NCBI GenBank assembly: GCA_001803165.1
Contig: MHAZ01000006.1
Coordinates: 373,428-437,427, forward strand
DNA length: 64,000 bases
Source: Stygiobacter sp. RIFOXYC2_FULL_38_25
GTDB taxonomy: Bacteria; Bacteroidota; Ignavibacteria; Ignavibacteriales; Melioribacteraceae
Direction: 5' to 3'
Every line of letters begins with the position of its first letter. Position 1 is the stretch's first letter. Both the position numbers and the translations under genes were made by a program. Positions 58,605 through 64,000 of this stretch are shown piece after piece. Under the pieces are notes generated by a model, which was not told the origin of the DNA, searched no databases, and worked only from the letters and a program-made list of their open reading frames with translations.

Positions 58605-61202
58605 TTATAATTCATCGTATCCGTCTTCAATTCTTCTTTGTCTTTCTTGTTCCATAAGTCTGCTCTTAGTGTCTAATCTGTAAGTAATACCAAGATTAAC
58701 TGTTCTCGAATCCATCAAACGCTTACTAACAGATGTAAAATTGTTTGCAGTGGTTTCCGTATTAAACTTTCTTGTGTTGAATATATCCGAAACGCGAAGT
58801 GTTGCACTTAACTGACCGTCAAGAAAATCTTTTCTCAGCATAACATCCACCCAATACAGCTCATTCATTTTGGATTGAGATGAAGATCCGCCGAAGAACA
58901 TTCCACCACCACCGCCGCCAAAATCTCCTCCACCGCCGCCGCCTCCGCCACGCATTCCACCGCCTCCCATCTGAAGTAGAATTGACGGCGAATTGTAGAA
59001 AATCATTGATTGCAATACAAAGCCTTCTGAAATTGTAGCCTGAGCATTCAACATTGTACGCCAGCTATTGCTTTCTCTGCTTCCGCCAAGTGTCCCGTTA
59101 TCTTCAACTTTGCTGTTGTAGAAAGAAAATGTTCCGTTAATTCTTGCCCAGTCACTAATTGGCTGAGTAACAATAAATTCAGCGCCGTAAGAGCTGCCTT
59201 GCGAAACGTTTTGATAAGTTGAATATGTAACACCGTTTGGCATTAATGTAGAGATAGTGCTTATTAAATTATCATTTATGCGGTAGAATAAATTTGTAAC
59301 CAAAGCAGTTTTGCTAAGCAAAGTAGTATAACCAAGTTCGAGCGAGTTATAAAACTGCGGTCTTAAATTTGGATTGCCTCTCACAACGTTCAACGAATCT
59401 GTGCGGTCTTCATAAGGATTTAATTGCCTATTCTGCGGTCTGTCAATTCTCTTTGAGTAGCTCAACTGAATCTCATCAAAATCACCCAGCGAATATCTTA
59501 AGTGTACAGTCGGGTAAACCTCAAAATAATCAGTTGTAAATTTGTTAAGTACATCCTTCGGATTCTCGCCGTCAATAATTGCTTGCTCTGCTCTTAAACC
59601 GGCTTGAAAAGTAAATTTGCCAAAACCATTTGAATATATTCCGTACAGTGCATGTATCTGTTCTTTATAATCATATTGATTATCAATCAGCGAACTTGCA
59701 CCCCAAGCGCTGGTTGAATAATCCCACGCTAAATAATTATTAGACATTCCCATATTTCTAATCATACTACGGAGACCGCTTTCCAATCTTCCCCAGCTGC
59801 CAAGAGGCTGAACATAATTTGCTTGCATGAGCAACATCTTGTTAGTGTTATCAGACATTGTTTTTTGAAGTGATGGGGCGATAAGAGGACCAAAGCCGGT
59901 ATTGTAATATGTCTGAGTAATATCGGAAGCATTATCCATAGAACTTTTCGAATACATAATGTCGCCCGTAAGTTCTTGAGTCTTGTTATCCCAAGTTTTT
60001 TTGTAGCTCAAAGTATAATTGCCGGAACTATTGCCTCTATCGCTTTCGCTGCTACGATCAAAATAACTTGTTAATGTATTTGTGTTATTGTAATCCTTGT
60101 TTGTGTTAAGGATAGAGCTTCCAAAATTTCCAAATCGGAATGAACCTGAAAGTGTTATGAATTCCTTGTCAGCCAGATAATAATCGCCGCCAATATTTAT
60201 GCTGTGATTGTTCATATTATTTTTGTTGCTGGAAGTCTGATCGAGAACTCCGGTTACACCGTTAAAGTTACTGTTGCGCAATACACTGCCGGAGCCGGTC
60301 ATGTTAAAAAATCTTCCATCGTAGCTTGAAAATAAATTAAAGTTATCTCCGCGTAAATTGCCGTTAACAGATGTGCTGTAACGACCACGGCTGCCGGCAT
60401 TTGCCATTACACTTCCATTCACACCAAGATTAGATTTCTTTTTCAGAATAACGTTTATAATACCGCCGGTTCCTTCAGGATCGTAACGGGCAGAGGGATT
60501 GGTAACTAATTCAACCGATTCGATCTGGCTCGCCGGTATTTGTGCAAGTACATCGGAGCCGCTAAACCCGGCAAGCTGAGCCGGTCTTCCATCAACCAAT
60601 ACTGTTATGTTAGAATTTCCGCGGACAGAGACTGCACCGTCAGCATCTACTTGAACAGCCGGAATATTTTGAACTACTTCAACAGCGGTGCCTCCGGAAT
60701 TAGCCATATTCTTATCAACATTATAAACTTTCTTATCTAAGTTAAAACTCATCGTTTCTTTTTCAGAACGGATAACTACTTCGCCCATATTTACATTTTT
60801 TGGAGTAAGCTTTATAGAAGCGTATTCAAAGCTTGCATTTCCGGGGCGGACAGTAAGCGAATCAAATCTTTTAGTAGCGTAGCCGATGTAAGAAACCTTC
60901 ATGAAGTAACGTCCGTTCATCAACTTATCAACTGTAAACTTTCCTTCTGCGTTTGTTACAGTTCCATTTGCAACTGTTGAGTCTTTCCATCTATAGATTA
61001 CAATGTTTGCATATTCTATTGGTTGATTTGATTGTCCGTCAACTACTGTTCCGCTCACTTTGCCGGCAAGTTGAAATTGTGATTGCATTTGCATTCCGCC
61101 AGCTTGGTTATTTCTTCTTTGCATTCCTTCATTTTGAGCTGAGATGGGATAAGAGCTTATTATTAGAGTTAAAGCCAACAAGGGTAAAAAATACTTTTTC
61201 AT
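58605..61202 (-). CDS. TonB-dependent receptor-like outer-membrane protein
   Basis: A 865-residue protein. The start is taken at ATG 61202, which gives the signal MKKYFLPLLALTLIISSYPISAQ after a GGAG site; an upstream in-frame start (61235) adds eleven unlikely residues. It has a carboxypeptidase-regulatory-like domain (~50-130, GTVVDGQSNQPIEYANIVIY), a plug domain (~150-250), and a ~600-residue OMP_b-brl_3-type barrel. A Gly-rich loop (MGGGGMRGGGGGGGGDFGGG) at ~750-785 is unusual. In the SusC/OMP_b-brl_3 group the ligand is often unknown. Confidence 0.87.
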   Translation of the reverse strand: MKKYFLPLLALTLIISSYPISAQNEGMQRRNNQAGGMQMQSQFQLAGKVSGTVVDGQSNQPIEYANIVIYRWKDSTVANGTVTNAEGKFTVDKLMNGRYFMKVSYIGYATKRFDSLTVRPGNASFEYASIKLTPKNVNMGEVVIRSEKETMSFNLDKKVYNVDKNMANSGGTAVEVVQNIPAVQVDADGAVSVRGNSNITVLVDGRPAQLAGFSGSDVLAQIPASQIESVELVTNPSARYDPEGTGGIINVILKKKSNLGVNGSVMANAGSRGRYSTSVNGNLRGDNFNLFSSYDGRFFNMTGSGSVLRNSNFNGVTGVLDQTSSNKNNMNNHSINIGGDYYLADKEFITLSGSFRFGNFGSSILNTNKDYNNTNTLTSYFDRSSESDRGNSSGNYTLSYKKTWDNKTQELTGDIMYSKSSMDNASDITQTYYNTGFGPLIAPSLQKTMSDNTNKMLLMQANYVQPLGSWGRLESGLRSMIRNMGMSNNYLAWDYSTSAWGASSLIDNQYDYKEQIHALYGIYSNGFGKFTFQAGLRAEQAIIDGENPKDVLNKFTTDYFEVYPTVHLRYSLGDFDEIQLSYSKRIDRPQNRQLNPYEDRTDSLNVVRGNPNLRPQFYNSLELGYTTLLSKTALVTNLFYRINDNLISTISTLMPNGVTYSTYQNVSQGSSYGAEFIVTQPISDWARINGTFSFYNSKVEDNGTLGGSRESNSWRTMLNAQATISEGFVLQSMIFYNSPSILLQMGGGGMRGGGGGGGGDFGGGGGGMFFGGSSSQSKMNELYWVDVMLRKDFLDGQLSATLRVSDIFNTRKFNTETTANNFTSVSKRLMDSRTVNLGITYRLDTKSRLMEQERQRRIEDGYDEL

Positions 61203-61299
61203 GTTCTCCACTTTTTTATTCATATAAGTAAACACTTTCTTTTTTACTTAGGTTTAATTTTGACGCGGCAAAAACCGCAAAGATTTTGCTGGTTTATAA

Positions 61300-61325
61300 A
61301 AAAAATCCGCCTAAAGCGGACTTTT
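61300..61325 (-). terminator. Terminator of the broken T9SS gene
   Basis: TCCGC (61306-61310) and GCGGA (61316-61320), extended by one G-T and one A-T pair, with the T run following on the minus strand. Confidence 0.7.
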
Positions 61326-61348
61326 TAACAAATATTAACATTTCGGAG

Positions 61349-62656
61349 TTACTTCAATAAAACCATTTTTCTTGTGGAAAAATAATTGTCCGTAGTAAGT
61401 TTATAGATATAAACTCCACTTGATAGATTAGAAGCATCAAACATAACTTTATGTTCGCCGGCATTCATCATTCCGTTTGCAAGCCTCTGCACAATTTCAC
61501 CAAGCAAATTGTATATGCTTAACTCTACATTGCTGTTTTTAGGAAGAGCAAATTTTATTTCTGTAGTTGGATTAAATGGATTCGGTGAATTTTGATGCAA
61601 TACAAATGCGGCCGGTACTTCTACATTAACTTCAACAATATTGCTGTATTCAAACTTGCCGTCAAAATCTATTTGCTTTAATCTGTATTGAAGACGATTA
61701 AGATCATGAGCAAGAAGAAGATTATCTATAAAAGAATAACTCTTCGGCGAGTTGCTGTTTCCATGTCCATTAACGAATCCAATTTTTGTCCAACTTGAAT
61801 TCCCTTCCCTTTGGGAAGGGTTAGGGATGGGCTGTCTCTCCACTTCAAACCCGTAATTATTTACTTCTGTCGCAGTTTGCCAATTTAGCTGTACACCATT
61901 ATTAACATTAGATGCTGTGAAAGATGTCAGCTGGACGGGAAGAGGGGCTTGTGACCAAGAAGTTGCAACTCTTATTCCATCAACTATCATTGTACTTGTA
62001 ACTTGTCTTAATGAGATAGCACTTAAACTTGAAACATCTGCAGTGATTGATGTCTGCGTTAGATCTGAAACGGGCTCTGGCCCACTTAGATCTGGATTTA
62101 TCCAAAGTTTAACTTCATCATCGGTACCACTCCCAGTATTAAATTTGTAGCAAATAACGACAAGATATGTTGTTCCTACGTTGTATTCCGTTGAAGTATA
62201 CAATTCGGTTTCAGTTGATTTTGAAATTCCAACAACAAATTTGCCACTTGCTGAACCTTTCTTAAAATAAACACGAGCATAATGTGTTGATGTTGAACCT
62301 AGATGTACATTATAGTCACCTGCGGTTGTTGAAACTGATGCAGCGTTTACCAAAAACGAAAAATAGACTGTCCCTGAGTTCTGAGAAGAAAACGTTCTAT
62401 TAACATCATCGTTTCCAGATGCAGCGATTGAAGCTGACCCTCCAACACCAGATGAAGAATAACCAGAATATGTTAAACTATTTGTAGAATACAAGAAATC
62501 GTTACTTGTACCTGAATGCCGGGTCCAATTAATAGTTAAAGTTCTTAATTCCCCGACAGAATTTCCATAATCAAAATCGTCAGTAAATATCTGTCCCCAA
62601 CTTACTGCTGGTAAGAAAAATCAAACGACGAGAAAAAGCGGAATGAATCTTTTCAT
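61349..62656 (-). pseudogene. T9SS-secreted protein gene broken by a TGA in its signal peptide
   Basis: From ATG 62656 the frame reads MKRFIPLFLVV, then TGA (62623-62621, codon 12), then FFLPAVSWGQIFTDDFDYGN and 424 further codons to a full T9SS tail (NSPNPFNPTTEIKFALP to KKMVLLK). With one sense codon in place of the TGA, the signal peptide and mature protein (LamG/concanavalin-A-like N-terminal half, ~25-225) are intact. The downstream 381-codon ORF has no plausible start for export. It could be a real nonsense mutation or a base error. A palindrome adds PIPNPSQREG in the middle of the protein. Confidence 0.82.
61802..61820. repeat. Palindrome inserted in frame in the broken T9SS gene
   Basis: CCCTTCCC-TTT-GGGAAGGG, perfect 8-base arms, coding for part of the stretch IPNPSQREGN, between a fibronectin-like region and the T9SS tail. 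Confidence 0.75.
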
Positions 62657-62682
62657 TTACACACCTCATCTATTAAATATTT

Positions 62683-63105
62683 TTAGATCATAGAGGCAAC
62701 AAAAGAAACAAGTAGAATTATTAGAGCCACAAAAATCAGTACGGCTCCAAAGATTTTTTTCTCTAAACTCTTTCTAATCTGCAGGTAGGAAACTTGCTCT
62801 TCTTCATTATCTGCCATATCATGCAAGTAATCACCATCGGATACATTCCAATTCTCACGCACAGGTAAATTTCGTTTATCCAATCTTTCTTGATTAATTC
62901 TAACTAAATCTACTTTTCTTAACTTATTGTCAGAGCCGATAGAAGCATGACTAGACCACCAATTGCGCGGCAATTCGAGTAGAACACTAATAGGTATTAC
63001 AGATTGATGAAGTATCTCAGCCGTGGGTTGTTCACAATTTTCATTTAATCCCCAGAAGTTTGTTTCGGAAGTTAATTCTTTTGCACACTGATTTGTTTTA
63101 GGCAT
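62683..63105 (-). CDS. Tail-anchored hypothetical protein
   Basis: A 140-residue protein starting at ATG 63105, which has a GGGGGTGG ribosome site; an upstream TTG is in frame. The N-terminal ~115 residues are soluble and charged, with Cys11 and Cys28, a NWWSS segment, and SVIPISVLLELP. One C-terminal helix (~119-138) suggests a tail anchor. No family recognised. It lies 26 bases upstream of the broken T9SS gene in the same orientation and could share its transcript. Confidence 0.62.
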   Translation of the reverse strand: MPKTNQCAKELTSETNFWGLNENCEQPTAEILHQSVIPISVLLELPRNWWSSHASIGSDNKLRKVDLVRINQERLDKRNLPVRENWNVSDGDYLHDMADNEEEQVSYLQIRKSLEKKIFGAVLIFVALIILLVSFVASMI

Positions 63106-63117
63106 TTCCACCCCCAA

Positions 63118-63427
63118 TTAAATGAAACTTACTTTCTATTTTTTGATCGAAAAAAGTTTATTGGCTGGTTCTTTAAATGGAATATACAAATACTCTCTAA
63201 CCAACAAAATAAAAATATTTTTCTAATAAGAGTTCTCGTCTATATTTTAGTTTATTAGCAAGTATTTCCAATGTTCTAAAAATGTCACCTATAGTTTGGC
63301 AATGAAATAATATCACGCTAAAAATGAGAGCAGCTTGGGGAAAAAATCGTGGCAATTGTTTTTAAACGGTTATGAAACATATTTCCGGAATTCTTTGTTA
63401 TAGCATAAACCAAATCGGACTTATGAA
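63118..63427. other. Non-coding intergenic region
   Basis: About 310 AT-rich bases between divergent genes. Presumably holds both promoters; I see no consensus TTTG-N20-TAnnTTTG on either strand and no RNA gene. Confidence 0.55.
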
Positions 63428-64000
63428 ATGAAAAATATATTCTTACTTGCGTTGATTTCTTTAACAATCTTTGGTTGTTCCAGTAACGCCAAACCAATTT
63501 TCGAGGATAAAATGATTGATACAACAAAATATACAGTTGCTACATTCGGCGCCGGATGTTTCTGGTGCACCGAAGCAGTGTTCACAAGATTAAAAGGAGT
63601 AGCTAAAGTTGAAAGCGGCTATAGCGGCGGGAATGTTCCAAACCCAACTTACGAAGCAGTCTGCACGGGCAAAACCGGCCACGCTGAATGCACTAATATT
63701 TACTTTGACCCGGCGGTAATAAGTTATACACAATTGCTGGAAGTGTTTTTCAAAACTCATAACCCAACAACTTTGAATCAGCAAGGCGCTGATGTAGGTA
63801 CACAATACCGCTCGGTAATTTTTTATCATAACAATGAGCAGAAACAATTAGCAGAAAAAGTAAAGATGGATTTGACCGAGGCAAAAATTTGGGATAAACC
63901 GATTGTTACCGAAATAAGCGAATTTAGAAAATTTTATAGAGCGGAAGATTACCATCAGGATTATTACGAAAACAATACCAACCAAGGTTATTGCGCATTT
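63428..64000 (+). CDS. msrA: Lipoprotein peptide-methionine (S)-S-oxide reductase MsrA, 3' end outside window
   Basis: 191 codons to the window edge. A lipoprotein signal (LISLTIFGC, lipid Cys17) is followed by the MsrA fold: the active site reads [12 protein letters not shown], with the catalytic Cys, and [21 protein letters not shown]. Further segments are [20 protein letters not shown] and [17 protein letters not shown]. MsrA reduces methionine S-sulfoxide in oxidised proteins; lipidation would place this one in the envelope, protecting exported proteins such as the T9SS cargo and cytochromes. The first ATG (63423) is a two-codon dead end, so ATG 63428 is used. The C-terminus is not in the window. 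Confidence 0.93.
   Translation, partial: MKNIFLLALISLTIFGCSSNAKPIFEDKMIDTTKYTVATFGAGCFWCTEAVFTRLKGVAKVESGYSGGNVPNPTYEAVCTGKTGHAECTNIYFDPAVISYTQLLEVFFKTHNPTTLNQQGADVGTQYRSVIFYHNNEQKQLAEKVKMDLTEAKIWDKPIVTEISEFRKFYRAEDYHQDYYENNTNQGYCAF

Noticed and set aside
61349-62494. A 381-codon ORF read as a complete gene from TTG 62494
   Set aside because: It lacks a signal peptide although it has a T9SS tail. The frame continues upstream to a signal peptide broken by a single TGA, so it is the remnant of a larger gene.
62621-62623. TGA as a selenocysteine codon
   Set aside because: The TGA lies in the hydrophobic core of a signal peptide, where selenocysteine would serve no purpose, and I see no obvious SECIS-like hairpin right after it.

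Overview
The window looks like a chromosomal segment of an Ignavibacteria-type member of the Bacteroidota/Chlorobi (FCB) group; this is inference. Four proteins end in type IX secretion (T9SS) sorting domains with an NYPNPFNP-like motif. Two promoters match the Bacteroidota pattern TTTG-N20-TAnnTTTG exactly. The DNA is AT-rich, many genes carry weak Shine-Dalgarno sequences, and multiheme cytochromes are abundant. I saw no rRNA, tRNA, CRISPR array, transposase or phage gene.

Layout. 1-9.7 kb: the 3' part of a hybrid histidine kinase (minus strand), a PAP2 phosphatase next to an AMP nucleosidase, a small secreted protein, an EamA transporter, an MscS channel, a cupin, a small barrel-like protein, and a chorismate mutase/prephenate dehydratase/DAHP synthase fusion. 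9.8-26.7 kb: a continuous plus-strand respiratory locus. Its first operon (9.88-17.02 kb) encodes a Tat-exported FeS protein, an NrfD/HybB-type quinol-interacting membrane protein and a 13-heme cytochrome, then a kinase with heme-c motifs and two response regulators whose outputs resemble the glycine-cleavage H protein. The second block (17.26-26.71 kb) encodes a 19-heme cytochrome, a cytochrome b, a 16-heme cytochrome c/cytochrome b fusion, a tetraheme c554-like protein, an outer-membrane barrel, a 14-heme cytochrome and a 9-heme lipoprotein. The six cytochromes hold 75 predicted heme-c sites. I read this as menaquinol-to-periplasm modules plus a possible outer-membrane conduit, as in extracellular electron transfer.

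26.8-32.1 kb: housekeeping genes (MFS transporter, thioesterase, bacteriohemerythrin, ATP-grasp enzyme, PflX-like radical SAM enzyme, barrel-like protein). 32.3-47.2 kb: two giant paralogous T9SS-secreted proteins (1743 and 2254 residues) with an N-terminal Cys-Gln thioester adhesin domain, SdrD_B-like repeats, a choice-of-anchor A-like domain, a BNR propeller and a T9SS tail. Between them lies an operon of small membrane proteins and one winged-helix regulator. 47.6-51.3 kb: a ccmC-ccmD-like-ccmE-ccmF cluster for cytochrome c maturation, with a CX3Y-type CcmE, which fits the heme demand of the cytochrome locus.

51.5-64 kb: an RsbU-like phosphatase and an RsbW-like kinase flanking a Sel1-repeat protein, a DUF2892 protein, an LtaS-like sulfatase-fold enzyme, a GH18-like T9SS protein, a TonB-receptor-like barrel, a T9SS protein gene broken by a TGA in its signal peptide, a tail-anchored hypothetical protein, and a lipoprotein MsrA running off the window. 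Small palindromic and MITE-like repeats are scattered through the window; two sit in frame inside T9SS cargo genes.
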